Positions 7,917-16,945 are shown, numbered from the stretch's first letter. The stretch is 34,201 bases of DNA from Candidatus Hydrogenedentota bacterium (GCA_016791475.1 JAEUWI010000022.1:73658-107858), one strand, 5' to 3'. Notes: a model not told the origin generated them from the letters alone. Translations and numbers: made by a program.

Positions 7917-9956
7917 ATGTTGATTTCCGCCACCTTGATTGCCCTCGCCGCCCTTGCGCAAACCCTCGAAGTCTCGCAGGCGCCTTATGTGCAGGAGATT
8001 CCCTCGTACTACACCTCGGCGGAGGCGTTACCCGACGGCGTTGCGTTTCCCCTGGAGGCGCACAGCATCACGTCGGACGACCTGAATGATGGGGGGGCGA
8101 TCCTGGCGGTCGCGGCGAAAGCGGGTAGCGACCATGCGACGGCCATCGGCGCGGAACGTGGACTCTACCTGCTGAGCGACGACGGCAAAGGGTATGAGAA
8201 GGTCTACCCCGCGGATGCGCGCTACTCGTGGGCCCCGCGCCAGGTGGCGGCGGTGGTTTATGACAGCAAGGGCCGGTTGTGGTTTGGTGCGGAGAATGGC
8301 GTGGGCGTGCTGGATGGCGGGGAATGGTCGCTTTATACCGGCGCGGAGGGCCTGCCCTGGAACCGCTTCACGTGCGCCGCCGCGGGCAAGGACGGTGCGG
8401 TGTGGTTCGGGACCGACCACGGCGCGATTCGCTTCGATGGCACGACCTGGAATTATCGCGCGGGCCGGAACTGGCTGCTGGATGATCATGTGACGGGGAT
8501 TGTCGTGGAGGACGACGGTTCCGCGTGGATAGCGACGAAGACGGGCTACAACCACATCAAACGCGAGCAGTGGACCCTGGACAAGAAGTCGGATTATTTC
8601 ATCGACCAGGTTGAGAAGCGCCACAACCGCGACGGCTACATAACGAATTGGGACCTGAAAGTTCAGGGCGATGTATCCACGGCCGAGCCGCAGATCACGG
8701 ACAACGACGGCCTCTACACGTCCATGTATGGCGCGGCCATGGCCTTCAAATATGCGGCGACCGGCGACGAGCGGGCCCGGGCGCTGGCCCAGCGCAGTTT
8801 CGAAGCCTGCAAGCGCCTGGTGGATATCGTGCCGGAATCGATGAAGGGCTTCCCGGCGCGCGTGCTGATTCCCGCCGATTGGAAGGACCCGGTGAACGAG
8901 CAGTATGGCGCGGAATACAATGCGCGCCACCTGAAGGGCGACGCCTTCTGGAAACAGATCACGCCCCGCTTCCCGCTGAGTGAAGACGGCAAGTACATGT
9001 ATAAAGTGGACACCAGTTCCGACGAGCTCGCGGGCCACTATTTCTTCTACGCCATCTACTATGACCTCGTGGCCAGGACGGACGTCGAGAAACAGGCCGC
9101 GCGGGAAGTCGTGCGCGACATTACCGATCACCTCATCCGCAATGACTTCGCGCTGGTGGACCACGACGGCAAACCGACCCGCTGGGCCTGGTTTGGTCCC
9201 GACGCGCTGTACTCACCCTTTGGCTGGGCGCAGGTGGGCCTTAATTCGATGATGATGCTTTCCTTCCTGAACGTGGCGGAGCATGTGACGGGGGATTCGA
9301 AATATGGTGACGTCGCCGCGATGCTGCGCGACGAACACCACTATCACATCAACGCCATGGTGCCCCGACCGACCTTTCCGCCGGAGAATGTGGTGCCGTG
9401 GGACAACAACCTCGCCCTGCTGAGCTTCTACGGCCTGCTGAACTATGAGAAGGATCCGGAGCTCTGGCTGCTCTACCGCCAGAGTCTGGAAGACTGCTGG
9501 CTCTTCTGCAGCAGGCAGAAAAACGCGCTCTGGAACTACATCTACGCGGCGGGCGCGGATCGCTTTACCAAGCTGGCGAAGGAGGGGTTGTTTGAGGGCG
9601 CTTTTCCTGAAGCGGGGCCCTACACGCCGCATTATGTGGAGCGCTTCTCCACCTACGACGCGGCGGGCGCGGACTCCCTCGAAACGCTTCAACGCATGCC
9701 CCTCTATCTCCTCGGCTGGCCCATGCAGAACAGCCACCGCCTGGACGTGGAACTCGATCCCACACCCCACGCGCAGAATGCCGGCTGGTCCCGGGTGGAC
9801 CGCAAGGCGCTACCCATCGACGAACGCGCCCACGTCCGCCAGGATCGCGACGCCTTCAAGCTCGATGCCGAAGAGGGCAACGGCTGGACCGAGCATGAAG
9901 GCACCTTCTTCCTGCTGCCCTATTGGATGGCGCGCTATCATGGGTTCTTGAAGTAG
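7917..9956 (+). CDS. Secreted protein: partial beta-propeller plus helical (alpha/alpha) barrel-like domain
   Basis: A 679-residue protein. The signal peptide spans residues 1 to about 16. Residues about 110-215 contain sensor-propeller repeats of the kind found in two-component regulator propellers: RLWFGAENGVGVLDG, AVWFGTDHGAIRFDG and SAWIATKTG are successive blades. From about 225 to the end the sequence is helix-rich with many Trp, Tyr and acidic residues, as in (alpha/alpha)6 carbohydrate-active domains, but I cannot assign a glycoside hydrolase family. The ATG at 7917 has GGAG 8 bases upstream and begins the signal peptide; a frame open further upstream lacks one. No kinase domain is present, so the blades probably bind ligand or substrate outside the cytoplasm. 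A TATACT box at 7822-7827 is a possible -10. Confidence 0.75.
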   Translation: MLISATLIALAALAQTLEVSQAPYVQEIPSYYTSAEALPDGVAFPLEAHSITSDDLNDGGAILAVAAKAGSDHATAIGAERGLYLLSDDGKGYEKVYPADARYSWAPRQVAAVVYDSKGRLWFGAENGVGVLDGGEWSLYTGAEGLPWNRFTCAAAGKDGAVWFGTDHGAIRFDGTTWNYRAGRNWLLDDHVTGIVVEDDGSAWIATKTGYNHIKREQWTLDKKSDYFIDQVEKRHNRDGYITNWDLKVQGDVSTAEPQITDNDGLYTSMYGAAMAFKYAATGDERARALAQRSFEACKRLVDIVPESMKGFPARVLIPADWKDPVNEQYGAEYNARHLKGDAFWKQITPRFPLSEDGKYMYKVDTSSDELAGHYFFYAIYYDLVARTDVEKQAAREVVRDITDHLIRNDFALVDHDGKPTRWAWFGPDALYSPFGWAQVGLNSMMMLSFLNVAEHVTGDSKYGDVAAMLRDEHHYHINAMVPRPTFPPENVVPWDNNLALLSFYGLLNYEKDPELWLLYRQSLEDCWLFCSRQKNALWNYIYAAGADRFTKLAKEGLFEGAFPEAGPYTPHYVERFSTYDAAGADSLETLQRMPLYLLGWPMQNSHRLDVELDPTPHAQNAGWSRVDRKALPIDERAHVRQDRDAFKLDAEEGNGWTEHEGTFFLLPYWMARYHGFLK

Positions 9957-10023
9957 GCGACGGACACCATATCAGGCCGAATCCCGCCGCGTGACGATGC
10001 CTCGGATCACGCGCCACAAGCAA

Positions 10024-10055
10024 CAAAGCCGCCTGCGATCCCGCAGGCGGCTTTG
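10024..10055. terminator. Bidirectional terminator between convergent genes
   Basis: A perfect 14-bp stem (10024-10037 with 10042-10055) closes on an ATCC loop. It lies between the converging genes ending at 9956 (+) and 10079 (-). The A/T ends of the stem supply short T-runs in both directions. Confidence 0.8.
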
Positions 10056-10078
10056 CTATGGTGCGTTGTACCAACCGT

Positions 10079-12655
10079 CTAGCGGCGACGCAGCTTCCAG
10101 GTGCCTAAAGCCGCAATCAATCCCACCAGCGGCAGGGCCAGATTCAGTGATAGAGCGGGCACACTGTCAACCGTCAGGAGTGCGCTCGGCCCCGCAGCGG
10201 GAGCCAGATTCCCGGCCGCATCCACGGCCGTCCCTGCCGCGATGGATATCGAGAGGGTACCGTCGCCGGAGATGTCCGAAACCGTCAATGTGTACGCATT
10301 CCCACTTCCACCCAGCGTTAGTACGCCCAGGACGGTATCGGTAGCATTGACGGAAATGTCGCTCATATCGAGACTCGTACTGACGGCGTTCATATACGTG
10401 ATGGAAAAGGTGACCGGTCCCACGGCGGTTGTGTCGGGCGTGGGCGACCCGATAACGATCTGGGGCCCGACCTGGTCAATGGTCACGGCGGGACTGACCA
10501 GACTTGTGGCAAGGCTGTTGCCCGCGAGATCCTGCACATCACTGGCCGTGTTCACCGCCAGCGTGATCGAACCGTCGCCGGTGATGCCCGAAACCGAAAC
10601 CGTATACTCCAAAGGCCCACCTACAATGAAAACACCGGTGCTCCCCGTGCCCGAATAGACTATATTCACATCACCCGCATCATCAAAATACTGCACCGCT
10701 TCGTCGAAACTTACGGTAAAATCCACGCTCGGGGCGTTGGTCGGTCCGGTGGTCGATGGCACCAGCGCCAGGGCATTGGGGGCCGTGTTGTCGATCAGCA
10801 CCGCAGCGCTTGTCGGACTGGAGACGAGGGCATTTGAAGAAAGGTCCTTTACGTCACTCGCCGTATTCACCGCCAGGGTGAACGAGCCGTCTCCGGCAAC
10901 GCCATTCACCGTGACGGTATAGATGGTCGGGCCGCCAGCGATAGTCAGTCCACTGTGACTTGTGCCAGTATGGACTATTGTGACGTCGGAGGCATCGTTG
11001 AAGTTCTGCACGGACTCATCAAACTCGACCTCAAATCCTACGCTGTCCGCATTCGTCGGCCCGGTCGGGGCAGGCACGAGTGAAATCACGTTGGGTGGTG
11101 TCGCGTCAAGCGTAGTTCCCGAACCCGCAGGTCCGTCACTGGTTGAAACCGAAGCACCGTTGCGGGCGATGGCCACGAAATTATAGGTCGTCTGATCGTC
11201 CAGCCCGGTCACCGTCCTCGTGCCCCACGCCGCGGACGTCTGGTAAACCGGCGCCGCCCCCAGGGTCCCGTCCGCCTGTACATAAAGGCCGCTATCCGTG
11301 TTCCGGATCGCATAGGTGGTAATCGCGGGATTTCCGTCGCCCGAGGCCACAGCCACGTCCAGCGTCGTGGTCCCCGGATTGGATACGAGGGGCGCGAGCG
11401 GCGTCGCGGCACGGGTCCACGACTGGAAATTGGTGGTCTTGGCGCTGTCGCCATTGGAATTGGTTGCGGCGACCTGAAACGCATACTGCGTGTTGACCTG
11501 CAGGCCGGTGGCCTCCCAGGTTGTCGCATTGGCCGTGGTGGTCGTGCTCAAGGTAACCGGCGGTCCCGCACCGGCATCAACGTAGACTTTGAAGCCCGAT
11601 TCATCGTTCGAATTGTCGACCCAGGTAAAGGTCATGGAGGTTGTCGTGATCGTGGTGGCGCCGGGATCAGAAGGGGCTGTGGGAAGGGGGCCAAAGCGCT
11701 GAACCCGGTTATTTCCGGTATCCGCCACATAGACCAGGCCGGTACTTGCCACGGTGACCCCGCGCGGCTGGCTGAACTGACCGTTCCCGGTTCCGGCCGT
11801 GCCCCATTGGGTCAAATACACGCCCGCCGACGTAAATTTTTGAATTCGATTGTTGCCGGTATCGGCCACATAAACGTTGCCGGCACCGTCAATCGCAATG
11901 TGACGCGGCGAGTTAAACTGACCGTTGCCACTGCCGGCGGAACCCCACTTCGCGATAAAGGTACCCGTCGACGAGAATTTCTGAATTCTGTTGTTGCCGC
12001 GATCCACAACATAAACATTCCCACTGCTGTCAATCGCAATTCCCGTGGGGGTATTAAACCGGCCATCCGCCGTACCGGTCGTGCCCCATTTGAGCGAATA
12101 AGTGCCCGTCAGACTCAAGCGCTGGATGCGATTGTTGCCGGTGTCGGCGACGTAAACATTGCCCAATCCATCCAGGGCAATACCGGTGGGTCTGTTAAAC
12201 TGTCCATTGCCCGTGCCCGCGGCGCCCCAGCGAGGCGACGTCGCCGGTTGCGTTCCATCGGCGCTATTGTAGCGTTGAACTCGGTTGTTGTTCGTGTCCG
12301 TCACGTAGACAATGCCGCTCGAGTTGTCTACCGCAATGGCCGCAGGAGCATTCAGACGAAGTGTGGCGGGTGTGATCGTGTTGCCGAAACGCAGGGCAAA
12401 GGTACCCGTCGCACTAAACTTCTGGACACGACTGTTGGCGACATCGCAGACGAACACATTTCCCGAGGTGTCTGTCGCGAGGCCGTAGGGCGTATTGAAC
12501 TGCCCGTTACCCGCTCCAGCAGTGCCCCATTGGGAGAGATACGTGTAGGTCTGGGCCGACGCGGAACTCACGGCAAACACGGTGGCGACTATTGTCAAAC
12601 ACCAGCGGAGCCCCCGAAATACGATACGGCAGTGCGAGTATACAGGCGTATACAT
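10079..12655 (-). CDS. Secreted NHL-propeller / fibronectin III / Ig-like protein with C-terminal sorting signal
   Basis: An 858-residue surface or secreted protein. A signal peptide ends near residue 35 (ASAQT). Six NHL repeats (about 38-322) carry the signature VYVADTGNNRIQKF and should close a six-bladed propeller. Two FN3-like domains follow (about 325-418 and 420-515). Three homologous Ig-like domains (about 519-831) come next, the first two sharing the phrase LAVNTASDV. The C-terminus is VPAL, a hydrophobic helix and KLRRR, resembling PEP-CTERM/IPTL-type sorting tags that are cleaved and attached by an envelope enzyme. ATG 12655 is chosen for GGGAGA upstream and for the signal peptide; in-frame starts up to 12736 would bury it. 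A long leader follows the promoter at 12866-12895. Confidence 0.88.
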   Translation of the reverse strand: MYTPVYSHCRIVFRGLRWCLTIVATVFAVSSASAQTYTYLSQWGTAGAGNGQFNTPYGLATDTSGNVFVCDVANSRVQKFSATGTFALRFGNTITPATLRLNAPAAIAVDNSSGIVYVTDTNNNRVQRYNSADGTQPATSPRWGAAGTGNGQFNRPTGIALDGLGNVYVADTGNNRIQRLSLTGTYSLKWGTTGTADGRFNTPTGIAIDSSGNVYVVDRGNNRIQKFSSTGTFIAKWGSAGSGNGQFNSPRHIAIDGAGNVYVADTGNNRIQKFTSAGVYLTQWGTAGTGNGQFSQPRGVTVASTGLVYVADTGNNRVQRFGPLPTAPSDPGATTITTTSMTFTWVDNSNDESGFKVYVDAGAGPPVTLSTTTTANATTWEATGLQVNTQYAFQVAATNSNGDSAKTTNFQSWTRAATPLAPLVSNPGTTTLDVAVASGDGNPAITTYAIRNTDSGLYVQADGTLGAAPVYQTSAAWGTRTVTGLDDQTTYNFVAIARNGASVSTSDGPAGSGTTLDATPPNVISLVPAPTGPTNADSVGFEVEFDESVQNFNDASDVTIVHTGTSHSGLTIAGGPTIYTVTVNGVAGDGSFTLAVNTASDVKDLSSNALVSSPTSAAVLIDNTAPNALALVPSTTGPTNAPSVDFTVSFDEAVQYFDDAGDVNIVYSGTGSTGVFIVGGPLEYTVSVSGITGDGSITLAVNTASDVQDLAGNSLATSLVSPAVTIDQVGPQIVIGSPTPDTTAVGPVTFSITYMNAVSTSLDMSDISVNATDTVLGVLTLGGSGNAYTLTVSDISGDGTLSISIAAGTAVDAAGNLAPAAGPSALLTVDSVPALSLNLALPLVGLIAALGTWKLRRR
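11690..12544 (-). repeat. DNA-level tandem repeats encoding six NHL blades
   Basis: Near-identical segments recur about every 140-150 bases, at roughly 11710, 11850, 11990, 12133, 12286 and 12433, each coding for a variant of VADTGNNRIQ. The inner copies are the most alike at DNA level, which suggests blade duplication by recombination. Confidence 0.7.
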
Positions 12656-12859
12656 AGAGAACTGTTCTCCCTTAACGGCAGCCACCACTGCCAAGGGGGT
12701 GATTTGGCGAACGCGATCCATATTCACCAAAGACACACCCGGAATAGTCTAATGCCGGTATCCGTGGCCGAGAACATTCCCGCACGCCACGCAAACCCAT
12801 CAAACTCCGCAGCCATCCCCCCGGATAACTGCAAAGCAATCCAATTCAACAACTTGAGC

Positions 12860-12910
12860 GACCAAATTTTACCACTGCAATTTCACGTTGGTCAATCGAA
12901 TTTTCAAGTT
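12860..12910 (-). promoter_or_regulatory. Promoter with overlapping dyad for the NHL gene
   Basis: On the minus strand, TTGACC (12890-12895) and TAAAAT (12866-12871) are 18 bases apart. GACCAA at 12860-12865 and TTGGTC at 12888-12893 form a dyad around the -10 box that also covers part of the -35 box. A second dyad, AACTTGA at 12851-12857 with TCAAGTT at 12904-12910, encloses it. The expected start near 12859 leaves a leader of about 200 bases. The remaining space to 13080 shows nothing further. Confidence 0.45.
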
Positions 12911-13082
12911 TAATGCTAATTGTTAGATTTCACCCAACCATTCCAGAGTAGATTCCCAAAAAACAGCCCAACCCATACTACAATTCAGCCATGGACACCT
13001 GAGTCCTCGTCATGTGCTTCATGGGTGGCCAGAGCTTTAGCGCATGAAGAGAAATCTGGGAGAGGCAGGATCGAGTGACCAA

Positions 13083-13122
13083 AGAAAAACGTGCAGCCAA
13101 CCCCGCGAAGGGTTGGCGGCAC
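13083..13122 (-). terminator. Rho-independent terminator of valS
   Basis: On the minus strand, 26 bases past the valS stop, a stem of GCCAACCC with GGGTTGGC (13096-13103, 13110-13117), extended by GTGC/GCAC, is followed by GTTTTTCTTT. The orientation fits valS exactly. Confidence 0.85.
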
Positions 13123-13148
13123 GCATGCGATACTACGGAATTCCGGTT

Positions 13149-15860
13149 TTACTCCGCGGGCGGATGAATGGTGGTTTCGACCGAAACCAGCGCGTTCTCC
13201 ACCTCGCCCGCCTTCACGGTCACGCTCTCGATCTTCAGCATGCGCTGGATGTCGTCCAACGTCGCTTCGACCGCCGCAACGGCATCCGCAACCACGGTGA
13301 AGTTGGCCTTCTGCACGGGCGCGGCCATGCTGACGTTGGCATCGGCTTTGGCCTTGCGGACGGCGTCGGCGGCGGCGACGGTTGCGTCGTAGGTGTTGGC
13401 CGCTTTCGGCGCGGGGATGGCGCTGAATTCGTCCAAACTCGGCCAGGGGCTTTTGTGGACGAAGCGGTTCATGCCCGCGTCTTCGCTGTAGGCCCAGTGC
13501 CAGACTTCGTCGGTGATATAAGGGACGAAGGGCGCGAAGAGGCGCACGAGGGCGCGGTGGGTCAGGCGCAGCGTCGCGCAGGCGGAGAGGCGTTCGGGGG
13601 TGAGCTCTTCGTCGTAGGTACGGGACTTGGCCATTTCCACGTAGTTATCGCAATAGACCCGCCAGAAGTAATCCTCCACGAGGCTGAGGGCCTGGGCGTA
13701 ATCGAATTCGGCGAAGGCCTTCGTGGCTTTTTCGATGACGGGGCGCAACTCGGCGATGACGGCACGGTCCAGCTCCGTGATGACCTTGTCGGCGGTCAGG
13801 AGCGACGCGTCGACACCCTCGATGCGCTGAAGCACGAATTTGCTCGCATTGAAGAGCTTGGTGACCAACTTCTTACCGACCTTGAAGACTTGCTCGTCGT
13901 AAGACGTGTCCACGCCGAGTCGCGCGCGGGCGGCCCAGTAGCGGACGGCGTCGGCGCCGAACTGGTCAATGAGGGGCTCGGGCGTGACGACGTTGCCCTG
14001 ACTCTTGGACATTTTCTTGCGGTCGGGATCGAGGATCCAGCCACTGAGCACGACGTTGTGCCAGGGAACTTCCTTTTCGTGCAGGTAGGCCTTCACGATG
14101 GTGTAGAAGGCCCAGGTGCGGATGATGTCGTGGCCCTGGGGCCGCATGTCCATGGGGAAGAGCTTCTGGTGGCGGTCCTTATCGAGGAGCCACTTGGAGG
14201 CAATCTGGGGCGACAGCGAGCTGGTGGCCCAGGTGTCGAGTACGTCCGGATCGCCCGTAAATCCGCCGGGCTGGTTGCGCTGGGCCTCGGTGAAGCCCGC
14301 GGGGGTGTCGGACAGCGGGTCGATGGGCAGCAGGTCCGCGGCGGGCAGGAGGCGCTGGTCATAGCGCACTTCGCCGTGCTCGTCGATGCGGTACCAAACG
14401 GGAATGGGCACGCCGAAATAACGCTGGCGGCTGAGGCACCAATCCTGGTTCAGGCCTTCGACCCAGTGGGCGTAGCGCTTGGCCATGTAGTCCGGGTGCC
14501 ACTGGATCTTCTGACCCTGGGCGATGAGGGCGTCCTTTTTATCCATGATTTTCGTGTACCACTGGCGCGTGGGGACGAGCTCCAGCGGGCGGTCGCCCTT
14601 TTCGAAGAACTTCACCGCGTGGGTAATGGCCTCGGCGGGACGGTCGAGGACATTGCCGCGCTCCTCGGCAATCTCGATGATGCGCTTCTGGGCCTGTTTG
14701 GTGTACTTGCCCTGCATTTCGGCGTAGACCGCATTGGCCGCCTCCGGATTGAGGCTGGGCACCGTGCGGGGATGCATCGGCTTTGAATTCTCCAGCTCCG
14801 CACCGAAGCAGATAATCAATTCGCGCCCGTCCCGAAGCGTCTCCCGATGAAATACCCCTTCCAACGGCTCACCTTCCACATGAACGAATTCCATGGACAT
14901 GAGGTGACCGTCGCGCCCGATGATCTGGCGCGTGGGCAGGCTGTAGGCGCGCCACCACTCCACGTCGGTCTGATCGCCGAAGGTACAGACCATGACCACC
15001 CCGGTGCCCTTTTCCGGGTTCGCCTTCGGATCGGCCATGATGGGCACGGGCACTTCGAAAAGGGGCGTAATGGCGTTCTTGCCGACGAAGCTGGCATAGC
15101 GCTCGTCGTCCGGGTGGACCAGCACCGCGACGCACGCAGGGAGCAGTTCCGGCCGCGTGGTGGCGATGACCAGCTTCTCGTCGCTGCCTTCCACACCGAA
15201 GCGGAGGAAGTTGTAGGCGCTGGGGCGTTCTTTGTCTTCCAGTTCCGCCTGGGCGATAGCGGTCTGGAAGTCCACGTCCCACATGACGGGCCGCTCGTCC
15301 TGATAGATCTCGCCAGAGGCCAGCAGTTCGAGGAAACTGAGCTGGGAAATGCGGCGGGAGTGCTCGTTGATGGTCGCATATTCCTGCGCCCAGTCGTAGC
15401 TCATGCCGAGGCGCGTCCAGAGCTGCTTGAAGGCCTTCTCGTCGTCCACGATGACTTCGTCGCACAGCTCAACGAAATTCTTGCGGCTGATGGGCTTCGG
15501 GTCGCCCTTTTTTCCGCGCTCCGCCTTGAAGTCCGGGTCGTAGGGCAGGTGGGCTTCGCACTTCACGTTGAGCAGGTTCTGCACGCGTCGTTCGGTGGGC
15601 AGGCCGTTGTCGTCCCAGCCGATGGGAAAGAAAATGTTCTTGCCCATCATCCGCTGGAAACGCACGATGAAGTCCTGGTGGGAGTAGCTGAAGAGGTGGC
15701 CGACGTGGAGGGAGCCGCTCACCGTGGGCGGCGGGGTATCGACCACGAAGGTCTCCTCGCGGCTCCGGGTGGGGTCCCATTTGTAGAGGCCCTCGTCTTC
15801 CCAGGCCTTGAGCCACTGGGTTTCGACATCTTCGGGCTTATAGTTCTTCGACAACTCCAT
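13149..15860 (-). CDS. valS: Valyl-tRNA synthetase, archaeal-like type
   Basis: A 903-residue class I synthetase that charges tRNA-Val in the cytoplasm. HVGH (52-55) is the HIGH signature and KMSKS (616-620) the second ATP-binding signature. The editing (CP1) domain lies between them and the anticodon-binding helices follow. GWDDNGLPTERRVQN after the HIGH motif is the form seen in archaeal and rickettsial ValRS, not the form in most bacteria. The C-terminal 60 residues resemble the usual coiled arm region but are short. ATG 15860 has AGGAG 7 bases upstream; a longer in-frame start is not needed. It follows the M50 protease gene on the same strand, but an extended -10 box in the 175-base gap suggests its own promoter. 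Confidence 0.97.
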   Translation of the reverse strand: MELSKNYKPEDVETQWLKAWEDEGLYKWDPTRSREETFVVDTPPPTVSGSLHVGHLFSYSHQDFIVRFQRMMGKNIFFPIGWDDNGLPTERRVQNLLNVKCEAHLPYDPDFKAERGKKGDPKPISRKNFVELCDEVIVDDEKAFKQLWTRLGMSYDWAQEYATINEHSRRISQLSFLELLASGEIYQDERPVMWDVDFQTAIAQAELEDKERPSAYNFLRFGVEGSDEKLVIATTRPELLPACVAVLVHPDDERYASFVGKNAITPLFEVPVPIMADPKANPEKGTGVVMVCTFGDQTDVEWWRAYSLPTRQIIGRDGHLMSMEFVHVEGEPLEGVFHRETLRDGRELIICFGAELENSKPMHPRTVPSLNPEAANAVYAEMQGKYTKQAQKRIIEIAEERGNVLDRPAEAITHAVKFFEKGDRPLELVPTRQWYTKIMDKKDALIAQGQKIQWHPDYMAKRYAHWVEGLNQDWCLSRQRYFGVPIPVWYRIDEHGEVRYDQRLLPAADLLPIDPLSDTPAGFTEAQRNQPGGFTGDPDVLDTWATSSLSPQIASKWLLDKDRHQKLFPMDMRPQGHDIIRTWAFYTIVKAYLHEKEVPWHNVVLSGWILDPDRKKMSKSQGNVVTPEPLIDQFGADAVRYWAARARLGVDTSYDEQVFKVGKKLVTKLFNASKFVLQRIEGVDASLLTADKVITELDRAVIAELRPVIEKATKAFAEFDYAQALSLVEDYFWRVYCDNYVEMAKSRTYDEELTPERLSACATLRLTHRALVRLFAPFVPYITDEVWHWAYSEDAGMNRFVHKSPWPSLDEFSAIPAPKAANTYDATVAAADAVRKAKADANVSMAAPVQKANFTVVADAVAAVEATLDDIQRMLKIESVTVKAGEVENALVSVETTIHPPAE

Positions 15861-15985
15861 GAAAGGCTCCTGTTCCGCACCCGGCGAAGGCCGGTGCAAG
15901 ACGCTAGACAATGCGCATTGGGGATTCCCGGGCGGGTGCACGCGCGGACATTCGACGTGCGGGGCGGCGCGCTCGGGGAGGGGGG

Positions 15986-15994
15986 ATTATAGCA
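15986..15994 (-). promoter_or_regulatory. Extended -10 promoter for valS
   Basis: TGCTATAAT on the minus strand is a perfect -10 with the TGn extension. No good -35 is visible. The predicted leader is about 120 bases. No T-box features (specifier stem, antiterminator motif) are seen. Confidence 0.5.
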
Positions 15995-16035
15995 AAGCGG
16001 CGGCGAACTATTCGATCCGGAAAGCCGTTGCCGAG

Positions 16036-16767
16036 CTAGACGGAAGCGAGGATATTCTGAATCTCGGCCTCGGAAAGGACGCCTGCGGCGGCGATCTTCA
16101 CGAGGAAGCCCATGGCCACGGGCATCGTCGCACCGAGCCAGAACTGGGAAACGAAAATCACGGCAATGATGATGCCGAATGGGCCGATGCTTTCGAGGAC
16201 GGCTTTGCCGCGGGGCGGCAAAAAGTAGTAGAGGACATGATGCCCATCGAGGGGAGGCAGGGGGATCATGTTGAAAAGGGCCAGGACCACATTGACGGTC
16301 ATCATGTAGAACGCGATAAGCAGGAGCGTTCCCAGGACGGGAACCTGAATACTATTGGTAAGCAGGAGAAAGATGATGCGCAATAGGACCGCGCAGGTGA
16401 CGGCAATGATCACATTGGAAACGGGTCCGGCCAGGGCAATCAGCACGGGATCACGCCGATAATTACGCAGGTTGCGGGGATTGAAGGGCACGGGCTTTGC
16501 CCATCCGAAGAGGTAGGGTATACCGGAAAACATCATGAGCAGTGGCATGACCACCGTTCCCATGGGGTCGATATGCTTGCGCGGGTCGAGGGTCATGCGG
16601 CCCAGCAGGCGGGCGGAGGGATCGCCGCACCAGTTGGCCATGGCGGCGTGGGCGGCTTCGTGGGCGCAGAGGGAAAAGAGCAGGCAGAAATACTGCATCA
16701 GCACCATGCCGAAATCGATATTGTTCATGGGGGGAGGAATTCCTATTGCCGGTCTTCGCCTGGGCAT
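16036..16767 (-). CDS. Site-2 protease family (M50) membrane metalloprotease
   Basis: A 243-residue polytopic membrane protein. HEAAH (36-40) sits in the first core helix and supplies two zinc ligands plus the catalytic Glu; NMIPLPPLDG (165-174) supplies the third ligand, Asp173. There are about five to six membrane segments and no PDZ domain, as in the short rhomboid-adjacent/SpoIVFB-like group that cleaves substrates within the membrane. The ATG at 16767 has AGGA 8 bases upstream; an in-frame ATG at 16728 would begin nearer the usual family start (MNNIDFG) but has a poorer ribosome site, so the start is open between the two. The target cannot be told from neighbours. Confidence 0.9.
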   Translation of the reverse strand: MPRRRPAIGIPPPMNNIDFGMVLMQYFCLLFSLCAHEAAHAAMANWCGDPSARLLGRMTLDPRKHIDPMGTVVMPLLMMFSGIPYLFGWAKPVPFNPRNLRNYRRDPVLIALAGPVSNVIIAVTCAVLLRIIFLLLTNSIQVPVLGTLLLIAFYMMTVNVVLALFNMIPLPPLDGHHVLYYFLPPRGKAVLESIGPFGIIIAVIFVSQFWLGATMPVAMGFLVKIAAAGVLSEAEIQNILASV

Positions 16768-16863
16768 TGCCTGTATCCTGCCCTGCAGGAACCGGGGCCA
16801 TAGTATAGAAAATAAAGGGCCAAATTATCAAAAGGCGACCACTTTTGTCATTGGGCGACCTCC

Positions 16864-16906
16864 GGGTGCCACCTCAATCGAGCAACGCTCGATTGCGGTG
16901 GCACCC
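16864..16906. repeat. 43-base near-perfect palindrome (REP-like hairpin)
   Basis: Two nested arms, 10 bp (16864-16873 with 16897-16906) and 9 bp (16875-16883 with 16887-16895), are separated by a single T/C mismatch and close on an AAC loop. No T-run follows on either side, and the neighbours diverge, so it is not placed as a terminator. Confidence 0.75.
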
Positions 16907-16945
16907 AGGGTATGCTTTTGAACCGCGGGTCCGTCCGTCGGGCAG

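Noticed and set aside
12656-12859. A known riboswitch (for example c-di-GMP) in the NHL leader
   Set aside because: Only a 5-bp hairpin is visible and none of the conserved riboswitch cores could be found by eye.
11807-12913. A 368-codon plus-strand frame opposite the NHL gene
   Set aside because: Its periodic composition mirrors the NHL repeats on the real strand.
13044-14786. A 580-codon open frame on the plus strand, opposite valS
   Set aside because: The valS frame on the other strand has full family motifs, and this one is His/Val/Gly-rich antisense composition typical of GC-rich codon shadows.
15861-16035. A T-box leader before valS
   Set aside because: No antiterminator motif or specifier structure is recognisable in the gap.
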